A stretch of DNA of 64,000 nucleotides from Hydrogenophaga taeniospiralis (GCF_020510445.1 NZ_JAHBAG010000001.1:968501-1032500); one strand, 5' to 3'. Positions 16,255 through 25,611 are shown, counted from the stretch's first letter. Program-made: numbers and translations. Notes: generated by a model from the sequence alone, not told the origin.

Positions 16255-16641
16255 ATGTTGTCCGATGCCTCTGTCACAACGATGTTGCCGGTCAAGGACA
16301 TGGACCGCGCCCGCGCCTTCTACGAGGGCTGCCTGGGTCTGAAGCCCAGTGGGTTCAGGCCCGACGGAAAGTTCATCTACACGGTGGGTGGCACCACGAT
16401 TGCACTGTTTCCGAAGCCCGAAGGGACCAAGGCCGACCACACGGCGATCAGCTTCCAGGTGGCGGACATTGCCGCCAGCATTGAAGAGCTGAAGCAGGCG
16501 GGGGTGACCTTCGAGGACTACGATTTCCCGGGGCTGAAGACGGTGAACCACGTCTGCGTTCTGGGGGCCGAGAAGGCGGCATGGTTCAAGGACACGGAGG
16601 GGAACTACCTCTGTCTCCACGAAGACCTGCCGGAGTCGTAG
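16255..16641 (+). CDS. VOC family protein (glyoxalase-like)
   Basis: A 128-residue single-domain VOC protein: TTMLPVKDMDRARAFYEGCLGLKPSGF, then FIYTVGGTTIALFPKPE, AISFQVADIAASIEELKQAGVTFE and FKDTEGNYLCLHE. It resembles small glyoxalase-like proteins often regulated by a neighbouring LysR or MarR protein. It sits between the LysR remnant and the intact LysR gene, which converges on it. Substrate unknown. Confidence 0.85.
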   Translation: MLSDASVTTMLPVKDMDRARAFYEGCLGLKPSGFRPDGKFIYTVGGTTIALFPKPEGTKADHTAISFQVADIAASIEELKQAGVTFEDYDFPGLKTVNHVCVLGAEKAAWFKDTEGNYLCLHEDLPES

Positions 16642-16674
16642 CCTGCGTGCCCATGGCGCTCGGGCGAACACCCC

Positions 16675-17628
16675 TCACCCCCAAACCGCCTCCAGTGCCC
16701 CCCAAGCACCCGCAATCACCGGCTCCCCCGCCCGTTCGGCCAGGCAAACAAAACTCAGGTCGCATTCCAGCGCCACCTTGTCGGCCACCACCAGGCCGCG
16801 GGCCTGGGCTTCGCGCATGGCGATGGCGTCGCGCACCAGGCTCAGGCCGACGCCGCTTTTCACCAGGTCGAGCATCGACGCTTCCTGGTCCACCAGGGCC
16901 ACGCGCCGGGGCTCCAACCCGGTGAGCGAGCCGGGGCCGAACACGCGGCGCTGCAGCCGGTGGTGGGCGCTGGCCGGCGGCGTGGCGAGCCAGGGCAGGG
17001 CGGCCAGGGCTTTCCAGTCTTTGCCGCGCACCTGCGGGCCCCAGCCAGCGGGCGCGAGCACGCGGTAGGTGAAGCGGGTCAGCGCGCGCAGCCGGTAGGG
17101 CGCGCCCACCGGGTCGTCGGGCAGGTTGAGGAAGAAGCCCACGTCGAGCTCGCCGCGCGCGATCTGCGCCAGCACGTCGCCGCTCATGCCCTGGCGCAGC
17201 TCGGTGCCCACCTGCGGGCTGGATTCGACCAGCTGTTTCAGAAAGGCGCCGAGGCGGGTGAACTCCGGGTCGAGGATGGTGCCGATGCGCAGCGTGCCGC
17301 GCACGGTGGTGTGCAGGGCGGCGGCGGCCTGGCCGAAGTCGGCCAGGGTGGCGAGCGCGCGCTCGGCCACGGGCAGCAGGGCGGCGCCGTCGTGCGTGAG
17401 CACCATGCCCTGGGGCGTGCGGGTGAACAGCGCCAGCCCGGTGGCTTCGGCCAGGGTCTTCAGCTGCAGGCTCACCGCCGGTTGGCTCAGGTGCAGGCGC
17501 AACGCGGCGCGCGACACATTGCCTTCGCGCGCCACGGCGACGAAGGCGCGCAGGGTCTGCGGGTCCACGGTGGGCAGGCGGCCGGGCGCGGCGGTGGGGG
17601 GTGTGGGTGGGGGCATGGGCGCTTTCAT
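16675..17628 (-). CDS. LysR-family transcriptional regulator
   Basis: A 317-residue LysR-type regulator. The HTH begins near residue 20 (TVDPQTLRAFVAVAREGNVSRAALRLHLSQPAVSLQLKTLAEATG), after a proline-rich N-terminal extension of about 18 residues that may not be translated; the HTH is complete either way. The effector domain runs from RGTLRIGTILDPEF. The C-terminal 80 residues are the source of the broken copy at 15920-16180. The target is not obvious; divergent neighbours are a DUF2007 gene and a GMC oxidoreductase. Confidence 0.85.
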   Translation of the reverse strand: MKAPMPPPTPPTAAPGRLPTVDPQTLRAFVAVAREGNVSRAALRLHLSQPAVSLQLKTLAEATGLALFTRTPQGMVLTHDGAALLPVAERALATLADFGQAAAALHTTVRGTLRIGTILDPEFTRLGAFLKQLVESSPQVGTELRQGMSGDVLAQIARGELDVGFFLNLPDDPVGAPYRLRALTRFTYRVLAPAGWGPQVRGKDWKALAALPWLATPPASAHHRLQRRVFGPGSLTGLEPRRVALVDQEASMLDLVKSGVGLSLVRDAIAMREAQARGLVVADKVALECDLSFVCLAERAGEPVIAGAWGALEAVWG

Positions 17629-17762
17629 TATTTGCCAGACTTATACCAAGCCTCGGGCGATTTCATTGGACTTTTGCGCGGCCGGTCCACAAACTCGCGC
17701 CATTCCTGTGAGAAGACCATGAGCACTGCAAATACCCAGCGCCTTCACCGACGCCCCTGACC

Positions 17763-18047
17763 ATGCACGGCGACAGCCCCTACGACCCGGCCGAAGGCGA
17801 CTGGCAGACGCTGGCCACCTTCTTCAGCCCGACCGAGGCCTACCTGCTGCGCGGCTGCCTGCAGTCGGCCGGGGTGCCCGCAGTGGTGGCCGACGCGCAC
17901 CTGGTGCAGGCCCACACCCTGCTGGCCGGCGCGATCCAGGTGCGTGTGCTGGTGCCCGCGCACCGCTTCGCCGAGGCCGAGGCGGTGGTCGCGGCCTACC
18001 AGCGCGGCGACTTCAGCCTGCCCGACGACTCCTTGCCCCCCGAGTGA
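17763..18047 (+). CDS. DUF2007-type putative signal-transducing protein
   Basis: A 94-residue protein matching the DUF2007 fold: WQTLATFFSPTEAYLLRGCLQSAGVPAVVADAHLV, then IQVRVLVPAHRFAEAEAVVAAY. Members are small cytoplasmic alpha/beta proteins related to the GlnB-like ACT fold, often of unknown partner. It ends seven bases before the GMC oxidoreductase start, suggesting cotranscription. Confidence 0.75.
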   Translation: MHGDSPYDPAEGDWQTLATFFSPTEAYLLRGCLQSAGVPAVVADAHLVQAHTLLAGAIQVRVLVPAHRFAEAEAVVAAYQRGDFSLPDDSLPPE

Positions 18048-18054
18048 ACCCACC

Positions 18055-19725
18055 ATGAGCCCAACCACCTTTGATTACATCGTCATCGGCGCCGGCACGG
18101 CCGGCTGCCTGCTGGCCAACCGCCTCAGCGCCGACGCGGGCAAGACCGTGCTGCTGATCGAAGCCGGCCGCAAGGACGACTACCACTGGATCCACATCCC
18201 CGTGGGTTACCTGTATTGCATCGGCAACCCGCGCACCGACTGGCTCTACCAGACCGAGGCCGACCCGGGCCTCAACGGCCGCCGGCTGCGCTACCCGCGC
18301 GGCAAGGGCCTGGGCGGCTGCTCCAGCATCAACGGCATGATCTACATGCGCGGCCAGGCGCGCGACTACGACCAGTGGGCGCGGCTCACGGGCGACCACA
18401 GCTGGGCCTGGAGCCAGTGCCTGCCCGATTTCAAGGCGCACGAAGACCACTACCGCCTCGACGCCGCCAACGAGAGCATGACCAACCCGGCGCTGGCCCT
18501 GCTGCACGGCAACCGCAGCCTGGGCAGCACGGGCGAGTGGCGCATCGAAAAGCAGCGCCTGCGCTGGGACGTGCTCGACGCGTTCGCCAAGGCGGCGCAG
18601 CAGGCCGGCGTCCCCGCCACCACCGACTTCAACACCGGCGACAACGAAGGCGTGGGCTACTTTGAAGTGAACCAGAAGGCGGGCTGGCGCTGGAACGCCT
18701 CGAAAGCCTTTCTGCGACCGGTGCGGCAGAGGCCCAACCTCACGGTGTGGACGCAGGCGCAGGTGCAGCGGCTCACGCTGCAGCGTGAGGCCAACGGCGC
18801 ACTGCGCTGCACCGGCGCCGAGCTGCAGCGCGGCGGCCAGAAGGTGGCGGTGGTGGCGGCGAAGGAAGTGGTGCTCAGCGCGGGCAGCATCGGCTCGCCG
18901 CAGATCCTGCAGCTCTCGGGCCTGGGCCCGGCGGCGCTGCTGCAGCGGCACGGCATCGCGGTGCAGCACGACCTGCCCGGCGTGGGCGCCAACCTGCAAG
19001 ACCATTTGCAGATCCGCTCGGTCTACAAGGTGACGGGCGCCAAGACGCTCAACACCCTGGCCAACTCGCTCTGGGGCAAGGCCGCCATCGGGCTGGAATA
19101 CGCGTTCACGCGCAGCGGCCCCATGAGCATGGCGCCCAGCCAGCTCGGCGCCTTCACCCGGAGCGACCCGGCCCAGCCCTACGCCAACCTCGAATACCAC
19201 GTGCAGCCGCTCAGCCTGGACGCGTTCGGCGAGCCGCTGCACAGCTTCCCGGCCTTCACCGCCAGCGTGTGCAACCTCAACCCCACCAGCCGCGGCCATG
19301 TGCGCATCACCTCGGCGCAGGCGTCGGACGCGCCGGCCATCGCGCCGTGTTACCTGAGCACGCCCGAAGACCGGCGTGTGGCGGCCGACAGCCTGCGCGT
19401 GACGCGGCGCATCGTCGCACAGCCGGCGCTGGCCAACTACCAGCCCGAAGAGTTCAAGCCCGGCGTGCAGTTCCAGAGCGACGAAGAGCTCGCGCGCCTG
19501 GCCGGCGACATCGCCAGCACCATCTTTCACCCGGTCGGCACGACCAAGATGGGCAGCGCCGACGACCCGCTGGCCGTGGTGGACAGCCACCTGCGCGTGC
19601 GCGGCGTGGCCGGCCTGCGCGTGGTGGACGCGGGCGTGATGCCCACCATCACCAGCGGCAACACCAACAGCCCCACGCTGATGATCGCGGAGAAGGCGGC
19701 GCGCTGGATGCTGCGCGGGGACTGA
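18055..19725 (+). CDS. GMC family FAD oxidoreductase (choline/alcohol dehydrogenase type)
   Basis: A 556-residue flavoprotein. The FAD-binding GxGxxG is in DYIVIGAGTAGCLLANRLS at residues 7-25. GMC signature 1 lies in RYPRGKGLGGCSSINGMIYMRG, and signature 2 in EVVLSAGSIGSPQILQLSGLG. The C-terminal catalytic His-containing motif is FHPVGTTKMG, followed by SGNTNSPTLMIAEKAA. It oxidises an alcohol such as choline or a polyol; BetA-like choline dehydrogenases are the nearest type, but no bet genes are adjacent and the substrate is undetermined. It converges on the amino-acid transporter operon. Confidence 0.85.
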   Translation: MSPTTFDYIVIGAGTAGCLLANRLSADAGKTVLLIEAGRKDDYHWIHIPVGYLYCIGNPRTDWLYQTEADPGLNGRRLRYPRGKGLGGCSSINGMIYMRGQARDYDQWARLTGDHSWAWSQCLPDFKAHEDHYRLDAANESMTNPALALLHGNRSLGSTGEWRIEKQRLRWDVLDAFAKAAQQAGVPATTDFNTGDNEGVGYFEVNQKAGWRWNASKAFLRPVRQRPNLTVWTQAQVQRLTLQREANGALRCTGAELQRGGQKVAVVAAKEVVLSAGSIGSPQILQLSGLGPAALLQRHGIAVQHDLPGVGANLQDHLQIRSVYKVTGAKTLNTLANSLWGKAAIGLEYAFTRSGPMSMAPSQLGAFTRSDPAQPYANLEYHVQPLSLDAFGEPLHSFPAFTASVCNLNPTSRGHVRITSAQASDAPAIAPCYLSTPEDRRVAADSLRVTRRIVAQPALANYQPEEFKPGVQFQSDEELARLAGDIASTIFHPVGTTKMGSADDPLAVVDSHLRVRGVAGLRVVDAGVMPTITSGNTNSPTLMIAEKAARWMLRGD

Positions 19726-19755
19726 GGCCGAGCCCCGCTCGCAGCCCCGCGCCGC

Positions 19756-20499
19756 TCAGTGGCTGACCTGCCCCAGGAAGGCGCGCACGCGCGGGTTGTC
19801 CTGGGCGTGGAAGAACTCGGCGGGCGGCGCGTCCTGGGCCACTTGGCCCTGGTCCACGAACAGGATGCGGTCGGCCACCTCGCGGGCGAAACCCATCTCG
19901 TGCGTCACGATGATCATGGTCATGCCCGACTGGGCCAGCCGCTTCATCACATCCAGCACCTCCTTGACCATCTCCGGGTCCAGCGCCGAGGTGGGCTCGT
20001 CGAACAGGATGGCCTTGGGCTGCATGGCCAGGGCGCGGGCGATCGCCACCCGCTGCTGCTGCCCGCCCGAGAGCGCGAAGGGGTGCTTGTGCGCGTGGGC
20101 CTCCATGCCCACGCGCTGCAGCAGTTCCATGGCCTGCTCGTTGGCTTCGCCACGCGGGGTCTTGCGGATGCGCCGCGGCGCCAGCGTCACGTTGTCGAGC
20201 ACGGTGAGGTGTGGGAACAGGTTGAACTGCTGGAACACCATGCCCAGCTCGCGGCGCAGGGCTTCGAGGTGCCGGAGGTCGTCGTTGACCTCAATGCCGT
20301 CGACCACGATGCGGCCCGAGTCGTGGCGCTCCAGGCGGTTGAGCGTGCGCAGCAGCGTGCTCTTGCCCGAGCCCGAGGCGCCCAGGATGGCGCTGACCTG
20401 GCCGGCGTGAAACGCCGTGCTGATGCCGCGCAGCACGTGGTGCGCGCCGAAGTGCTTGTTGACGTTGTCGATGGTGATGAGCGGGGGGCTGGTGTTCAT
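19756..20499 (-). CDS. Amino-acid ABC transporter ATP-binding protein
   Basis: A 247-residue ATPase of the polar-amino-acid family (GlnQ/HisP type). Walker A is GASGSGKST, the Q-loop lies in VFQQFNLFPHLTV, the signature is LSGGQQQR, Walker B is ILFDEPTSALD, and the switch histidine lies in VTHEMGFA. It overlaps the permease gene by four bases and is last in the ocd-arginase-transporter operon. Linkage to arginase and ornithine cyclodeaminase suggests arginine or ornithine as substrate (inference). Confidence 0.9.
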   Translation of the reverse strand: MNTSPPLITIDNVNKHFGAHHVLRGISTAFHAGQVSAILGASGSGKSTLLRTLNRLERHDSGRIVVDGIEVNDDLRHLEALRRELGMVFQQFNLFPHLTVLDNVTLAPRRIRKTPRGEANEQAMELLQRVGMEAHAHKHPFALSGGQQQRVAIARALAMQPKAILFDEPTSALDPEMVKEVLDVMKRLAQSGMTMIIVTHEMGFAREVADRILFVDQGQVAQDAPPAEFFHAQDNPRVRAFLGQVSH

Positions 20500-21284
20500 G
20501 GCTGGCGGCCTTCCACGTCGTAGCGGCGCTCCACGGCGCCCGAAATCTGGGTCAACACGGTGGTGAGCGTGAGGTAGATCAGCGCCGTGGTGGCCAGGGT
20601 GGGCAGCGGCTGGAAGCTCGCGGCCTGGATGCGGTTGCCCACGTTGGTGAGTTCCACCACCCCGATGGCGTAGGCCAGCGACGAGTCCTTGAGCAGGGCC
20701 ACGGTGTTGTTCACCAGCGGCGGCAGAGCGACCTTGAAGGCCTGCGGGAAGCTCACGTCCATGAAGGTGTGCCAGCTGGAGAGCCCGAGCGAGCGCGCGG
20801 CCTCGGCCTGGCCCTTGGGCACGGCCAGCAAGCCGCTGCGGATCGCCTCGGCGTTGTAGGCGCCGACGTTGAAGGCCAGCGCCACGCAGGCCGAGGCGAA
20901 GTCTTCCAGCTGCAAGCCCGGCACCAGCGCCGGCAGGGCGAGAAAGACGAACAGGATCTGCACCAGCAGCGGCGTGCCGCGCACGACCCAGATGTAGAGC
21001 GAGGCGGCCCAGCGCAGCGGCAGCACGCGCGAGGTGCGCCCCACGGCGGCGAGCACGCCGATGGCGATGCCCGCCAGACCGGCGGTGAGCGTGAGCTGCA
21101 CGGTGATGAGGGTGCCCTCGGCGAACAGCACGGCGTTGCTGCCGATCGGTTCGGGGGCGAGCGACAGCGGCAGCGCCATCAGCCAGAGCAGCGCGATCAG
21201 CACCGCGCCGGCGCTGGCCATGGTCGCGGTGGCGCGCTGCTGGCGGCTCCAGTGGCCGGGCCAGGCAAGCAGTTGGGCGTTCAT
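20496..21284 (-). CDS. Amino-acid ABC transporter permease
   Basis: A 262-residue inner-membrane permease of the HisM/GlnP type. The EAA-like loop is YNAEAIRSGLLAVPKGQAEAARSLGLSSW, with ISGAVERRYDVEG at the end. The first 25 residues (LLAWPGHWSRQQ) precede the first helix. Only one permease is encoded, so the transporter probably uses a homodimer. The stop overlaps the ATPase start. Confidence 0.9.
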   Translation of the reverse strand: MNAQLLAWPGHWSRQQRATATMASAGAVLIALLWLMALPLSLAPEPIGSNAVLFAEGTLITVQLTLTAGLAGIAIGVLAAVGRTSRVLPLRWAASLYIWVVRGTPLLVQILFVFLALPALVPGLQLEDFASACVALAFNVGAYNAEAIRSGLLAVPKGQAEAARSLGLSSWHTFMDVSFPQAFKVALPPLVNNTVALLKDSSLAYAIGVVELTNVGNRIQAASFQPLPTLATTALIYLTLTTVLTQISGAVERRYDVEGRQP

Positions 21285-21321
21285 GGGGTGTGCCTTGTTC
21301 GGTGGAAGGGGTTCACACCGC

Positions 21322-22086
21322 TCAACGGCAGCGCACGTCGTCCTGGAAATACCGGCGCGAGAGCGCGCTGTAGCTGCCGTCGGCCAGCAGCGCGGCCAGG
21401 GCGGCGTTGTAGCCCTGGGCCAGGCTGTCGTTGCCCTTGGTCACGGCCGCGGCGATGCGGTCGACGAACAGGAACTCGCCGACCTTCAGGCCCGAGGCCG
21501 GGTTGGCGTTGAGCGCGGCGAGCACCACGAACTTGTCGGTGACCCAGGCGTCCACCCGGCGGCTCATGAGGGCGCTGCGCGCGTCGGTGTCCTGCGGGAA
21601 ATTCTTCACCGCCTTCAGGCCCGGGAGCTTCTTGACGTTGTCCAGGTAGGTGCTGCCGGTCTGCACCGCCACCACCTTGCCCTGCAGGTCGGCCGGCTGG
21701 CGGATCGCCGGGTCCAGCGAGACGATGCTGCCGCCCGAGCAGTAGTGCGGGGCGGTGAAGGTCACGGCCTTGGCGCGTTCTTCGGTGATGCCGTGCGAGG
21801 CGATCACCAGGTCCCAGCGGTCCTGGCCGAGGCCGGCGAACAGCGCGTCAAAGCTCAGCGCTTTCCATTCCACGGCCAGGCCCATTTTTTTGGCGACCAT
21901 CTCGGCCAGCTCGACCTCGAAGCCGCTGAGCTTGGCGCCCTGGAAGTAGTTGAACGGGGCGAACTGCCCCTCGGTGGCGATGACGATCTTGCCGTCCTTG
22001 CGGATGGCGTCCAGGCTGCGGGCCTGCGCGCCCAGGTTGGCGAGCACGAGCAGGGCGGTGAGGGCCCATTGGGAAATGCGTTTCAT
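21322..22086 (-). CDS. Amino-acid ABC transporter periplasmic binding protein
   Basis: A 254-residue family-3 solute-binding protein. The signal peptide is residues 1-22 (ALTALLVLANLGAQA), and mature binding starts with KIVIATEGQFAPFNYFQ, then GFEVELAEMVAKKMGL and MSRRVDAWVTDKFVV. The start is ATG at 22086. It lies between arginase and the permease in one operon. The ligand is probably a basic amino acid, inferred from linkage. Confidence 0.9.
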   Translation of the reverse strand: MKRISQWALTALLVLANLGAQARSLDAIRKDGKIVIATEGQFAPFNYFQGAKLSGFEVELAEMVAKKMGLAVEWKALSFDALFAGLGQDRWDLVIASHGITEERAKAVTFTAPHYCSGGSIVSLDPAIRQPADLQGKVVAVQTGSTYLDNVKKLPGLKAVKNFPQDTDARSALMSRRVDAWVTDKFVVLAALNANPASGLKVGEFLFVDRIAAAVTKGNDSLAQGYNAALAALLADGSYSALSRRYFQDDVRCR

Positions 22087-22136
22087 GGTTTGTCTCCTGT
22101 GGTTGTGATGAACGGGGGCGGGAAAAAAAAGGGGCG

Positions 22137-23087
22137 TCAGCCGTCGGCCGGGCGCATGAGGGTGGATTTGCCGAACAGGCTCTCGATCAGGTCGACCGCG
22201 AGTTCGGCGGTCTGGTTGCGCAGGTCCAGCGCGGGGTTGAGTTCGACCACGTCGAGCGAGCCCAGGCGCCCGGTGTCGGCGATCATTTCCATGCACAGCT
22301 GCGCTTCGCGGTAGGTCGGACCGCCGCGCACGGTGGTGCCCACGCCGGGGGCGATGTCGGGGTCGAGGAAGTCCACGTCCAGGCTCACGTGCAGGTGGGT
22401 GTTGGCGTCCACGCCGTCGAGCGCGCGCTCCATCACGTGGCGCATGCCCCACTCGTCGATGCAGCGCATGTCGAACACCTCGATGCCCATGTCGTGCACC
22501 AGCCGCTTCTCGCCCGCGTCCACGCTGCGGATGCCGATCTGGCGGATGTCCGCGGGGTCGATGGCGGGCACGCGGTCGGCCAGCCCGGTCAGCGCCTCGG
22601 GGCCCTGGCCGCACAGGCAGGCCACCGGCATGCCGTGGATGTTGCCGCTGGGTGTGAGGGTGGCGGTGTTGAAGTCGGCGTGGGCGTCGAACCACAGCAC
22701 GCGCAGCCGCTGGCCGGTGGCGCGGCAGTGGCGCGCCACCGCGCTGATGGAGCCGATGCCCAGACAGTGGTCGCCGCCGAGCATGATGGGCAGCCGGCCG
22801 GCCTGCAGTTCGGCGTGCATGGCGTCGTGCAGCAGGCGGTTCCACAGCGCGACCTCGGGCAGGTGGCGAAAGCCGTTGACGGCCGCCAGCCAGGGGTTGG
22901 CCGGGCCCTGCAGGTTGCCGCGGTCGCGCACTTGCACGCCCAGCGCCTGCAGGGCCTCGGCAATGCCGGCCACGCGAAGCGCTTCCGGACCCATGCGGGA
23001 ACCCAGCGTGCCCGCACCGATGTCGGTGGGCACGCCGATCAGGCCCACTCCGCCCGCTGCGAAGTGGCCTGTGCGCGGCGCCGTCAT
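22137..23087 (-). CDS. rocF: Arginase
   Basis: A 316-residue enzyme of the ureohydrolase family that hydrolyses arginine to ornithine and urea with a binuclear Mn centre. The metal motifs are intact: GGDHCLGIGS near residue 104, WFDAHADFNT near 130, and SLDVDFLDPDIAPG near 234. SGNIHGMPVA is the substrate loop. The first 13 residues are a variable extension. It overlaps ocd by ATGA, so ornithine formed here is passed to ornithine cyclodeaminase. No urease genes are in the window. Confidence 0.9.
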   Translation of the reverse strand: MTAPRTGHFAAGGVGLIGVPTDIGAGTLGSRMGPEALRVAGIAEALQALGVQVRDRGNLQGPANPWLAAVNGFRHLPEVALWNRLLHDAMHAELQAGRLPIMLGGDHCLGIGSISAVARHCRATGQRLRVLWFDAHADFNTATLTPSGNIHGMPVACLCGQGPEALTGLADRVPAIDPADIRQIGIRSVDAGEKRLVHDMGIEVFDMRCIDEWGMRHVMERALDGVDANTHLHVSLDVDFLDPDIAPGVGTTVRGGPTYREAQLCMEMIADTGRLGSLDVVELNPALDLRNQTAELAVDLIESLFGKSTLMRPADG

Positions 23088-24208
23088 GCGCTCAGGGCGG
23101 GGGTTTTGGCGCGCGGGTGGCGCGGCGCCTGAGCGGCGGTCGGGGCCGTCGCGGCGCGCGGCTGCGGGGCGCTGGCGCGGATCAGCTGGTACAGATCCTT
23201 GGGGTTGGCCAGGCCGGGGATCAGCGGCAACAGCTGGCCCAGGTCGAGTTCACGCGCCGCGTCGCGCAGGAAACGCAGCGCCGAGAAGTCTTCCAGCGCG
23301 AAACCGACCGAGTCGAACACGGTGACCTGGGCATCGCCGTCGCGGCCGGCGGTTTCACCGGCCAGCACGCGCCAGAGTTCGGTCACGGCGAAGTCGATCG
23401 GCAGGTGCTGCAGGTCGCCTTCGATGCGGGTCTGCGGCTCGTATTCCACGAACACCGAGGCCATGCGCAGCACGTCGGGGTGCAGCTCGGTCTTGCCCGG
23501 GCAGTCGCCGCCCACGCCGTTGATGTGCATGCCCGGCTCGATCATGTCGGGCGTGAGGATGGTGGCGTTGGTCTTGTCGGCCGTCACGGTGGTGACGATG
23601 TCGGCGCCGCGCACCGCCTGGGCGATGCTGTCGCAGGGCCGCAGGCGCAGCGTGGTGTGGCTCAGGTTGTCCATCAGCTTGGCGGTGGCCGTGGGGTCGG
23701 TGTCGAACAGGCGGATCTCTTCGATGCCCATCAGGTGGTGGAAGGCCAGCGCCTGGAACTCGCTTTGCGCGCCGTTGCCGATCAGGGCCATGCGCCGGCT
23801 GCCCGGGCGGGCCAGCACCCGCGCGGCCACCACCGACATGGCCGCGGTGCGCAGCGCGGTGGTGAGCGTGAGCTCGCTCAGCAGCTCGGGCACGCCGGTG
23901 TCCACGTCGGCCAGCACGCCGAAAGCCATCACCGTGGGCAGGCCGCCCTGGGTGTTCTTGGGGTGGCCGTTGACGTATTTGAAGGCGTAGGTCTTGGCGT
24001 CGGCGATGGGCATCAGCTCGATCACGCCGTCGGCCGAGTGGCTGGCCACGCGGGCGCATTTGTCGAACGCGGGCCAGCGCAGGTAGTCGGCGTGGATGGT
24101 GTCGGCCATGCGCGCCAGGGCCGTGGGCAGGCCCAGGCGGTGGACCACGTTGGCCACGTCCTGGGCGCTCAGAAACTGGGTGGGTAGGGGGGAAAGATGC
24201 GTTGTCAT
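23084..24208 (-). CDS. ocd: Ornithine cyclodeaminase
   Basis: A 374-residue NAD-dependent enzyme converting ornithine to proline plus ammonia (mu-crystallin family). Family motifs include TYAFKYVNGHPKNTQGGLPTV, LIGNGAQSEFQ as the nucleotide-binding turn, INGVGGDCPGKTELHP and FDSVGFALEDFSALRF. The start is Met at 24208; the frame opens earlier at 24256. It begins the operon, followed with overlap by arginase, giving arginine to proline conversion, then an amino-acid transporter. It is divergent from an Lrp-type regulator. Confidence 0.9.
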   Translation of the reverse strand: MTTHLSPLPTQFLSAQDVANVVHRLGLPTALARMADTIHADYLRWPAFDKCARVASHSADGVIELMPIADAKTYAFKYVNGHPKNTQGGLPTVMAFGVLADVDTGVPELLSELTLTTALRTAAMSVVAARVLARPGSRRMALIGNGAQSEFQALAFHHLMGIEEIRLFDTDPTATAKLMDNLSHTTLRLRPCDSIAQAVRGADIVTTVTADKTNATILTPDMIEPGMHINGVGGDCPGKTELHPDVLRMASVFVEYEPQTRIEGDLQHLPIDFAVTELWRVLAGETAGRDGDAQVTVFDSVGFALEDFSALRFLRDAARELDLGQLLPLIPGLANPKDLYQLIRASAPQPRAATAPTAAQAPRHPRAKTPALSA

Positions 24209-24322
24209 GGGAAGCTCCGTTGGTATGACTGTTAATGTCTCAACCGCCCATGGCAATGTAAATCGGCAACTGTGCGAGCTTTATGTCAAATATTTGAACA
24301 AATGGCAGTGTTCGTTGCCATA
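24209..24322. promoter_or_regulatory. Divergent ocd/Lrp control region
   Basis: This AT-rich spacer between ocd and the Lrp-type gene contains the perfect 12-base palindrome TCAAATATTTGA at 24286-24297, set in a wider A/T tract. The pair GGCAAC and GTTGCC also lies either side of it. This is the layout expected of an Lrp/AsnC operator controlling both genes; binding is inferred. Confidence 0.5.
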
Positions 24323-24757
24323 ATGACCAATATGGACGCCACCGACCAACAACTGCTGTCCCTGCTGCGCAAGGACGCCCGCACCAACGTGGCCACGCTG
24401 GCGAAGAAGCTCGGGGTCTCGCGCGGCACCGTGACCAACCGCATCACCAAGCTCGAAGACACGGGCGTGATCGTGGGCTACACGGTGCGCCTGCGGCCCG
24501 ACGCCCAGCCCCACCAGATCAGCGCCTGGATGAGCGTGGCCGTCGAAGGCAACGAGACCCGCGCCGTGATCGCCAGCCTGCTGGGCGAGCCGGGCGTGGC
24601 CGCGCTGCACGACACCAACGGCCGCTGGGACCTGCTGGCCGAGCTGCGCGCGGCCAACCTTTCAGAGCTGTCCCAGGTGCTGGAGCGCATCCGCCTGGTG
24701 CGCGGCATCAGCAGCACCGAAACCAGCATCCACCTGGAAACCTACCGGTTGTCCTGA
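24323..24757 (+). CDS. Lrp/AsnC family transcriptional regulator
   Basis: A 144-residue regulator. The HTH is [40 protein letters not shown], and the RAM ligand-binding domain follows with [10 protein letters not shown]. The start could be Met at 24323 or 24332. It is divergent from the ocd-arginase operon and probably responds to arginine or ornithine (inference). A short gap then leads to the hydroxypyruvate-isomerase-like gene, which may be unrelated. Confidence 0.9.
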   Translation: MTNMDATDQQLLSLLRKDARTNVATLAKKLGVSRGTVTNRITKLEDTGVIVGYTVRLRPDAQPHQISAWMSVAVEGNETRAVIASLLGEPGVAALHDTNGRWDLLAELRAANLSELSQVLERIRLVRGISSTETSIHLETYRLS

Positions 24758-24792
24758 GCCACCGTTCAGCGCCCACCTTTCCTGCCAGACCC

Positions 24793-25611
24793 ATGCCCCG
24801 CTTCGCCGCCAACCTCACCATGCTCTACAACGAGCACGCCTTCCTCGACCGTTTTTCCGCCGCCGCGGCCGACGGCTTCCAGGGCGTCGAGTACCTGTTT
24901 CCCTACGCCTTCGAGGCCCAGGACATCGCCCAGCGCCTGGCCGACCACGGCCTGCAGCAGGTGCTGTTCAACGCCCCGCCCGGCGACTGGGACGCGGGCG
25001 AACGCGGCCTGGCCTGCCTGCCCGGGCGCGAGGCCGAGTTCCGCGCCGGGTTTGCCCAAGCGCTGGAGTACGCGCAGACGCTGAACTGCCCGCGCATCCA
25101 CGTGATGGCCGGCCTCGCGCCCGCCGGGGCCGAGCGCACTGCGTTGCAGGCCACGTATGAAAACAACCTGGCCTGGGCCGCCGGGCAGGCCGCGAGCGCG
25201 GGCCGCGACGTGCTGATCGAACCCATCAACCCGCGCGACATCCCGGGCTTCTTTCTCAACCGCCAGGACGAGGCGCACCGTGTGGTCCAAGCCATCGGCG
25301 CATCGAATCTGAAGGTGCAGTTCGACCTGTACCACTGCCAGATCGTCGAAGGCGACGTGGCCATGAAGATCCGCCAGTACCTGCCCACCGGCCGCGTGGG
25401 CCACTTCCAGATCGCCGGCGTGCCCATGCGCCACGAGCCCGACCTGGGCGAGCTGCACCACCCCTACCTGTTCGGCGTGATCGACGAGGTGGCCGCGGCC
25501 TGCGGCTGGCAGGGCTGGGTGGGCTGCGAGTACCGCCCGGCACGCGGCGCGGTGCCCGGCGGCACGTCCGACGGGCTGGGCTGGCTGCGCGCTGCCGGGT
25601 TTCCTGCGTAA
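24793..25611 (+). CDS. hyi: Hydroxypyruvate isomerase-like TIM-barrel enzyme
   Basis: A 272-residue TIM-barrel sugar isomerase of the Hyi/OtnI family: [35 protein letters not shown] at the start, [30 protein letters not shown] and [10 protein letters not shown]. These carry the metal-ligand Glu, Asp, His and Glu residues. The family interconverts hydroxypyruvate and tartronate semialdehyde, or isomerises 2-oxo-tetronates. No glyoxylate operon genes are adjacent, so the physiological reaction is not fixed. It follows the Lrp gene by 35 bases on the same strand. Confidence 0.85.
   Translation: MPRFAANLTMLYNEHAFLDRFSAAAADGFQGVEYLFPYAFEAQDIAQRLADHGLQQVLFNAPPGDWDAGERGLACLPGREAEFRAGFAQALEYAQTLNCPRIHVMAGLAPAGAERTALQATYENNLAWAAGQAASAGRDVLIEPINPRDIPGFFLNRQDEAHRVVQAIGASNLKVQFDLYHCQIVEGDVAMKIRQYLPTGRVGHFQIAGVPMRHEPDLGELHHPYLFGVIDEVAAACGWQGWVGCEYRPARGAVPGGTSDGLGWLRAAGFPA

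Noticed and set aside
17719..17760. A 13-codon ORF (MSTANTQRLHRRP) as a leader peptide
   Set aside because: It has no regulatory codon run or hairpin after it and no strong ribosome site. Chance is more likely.
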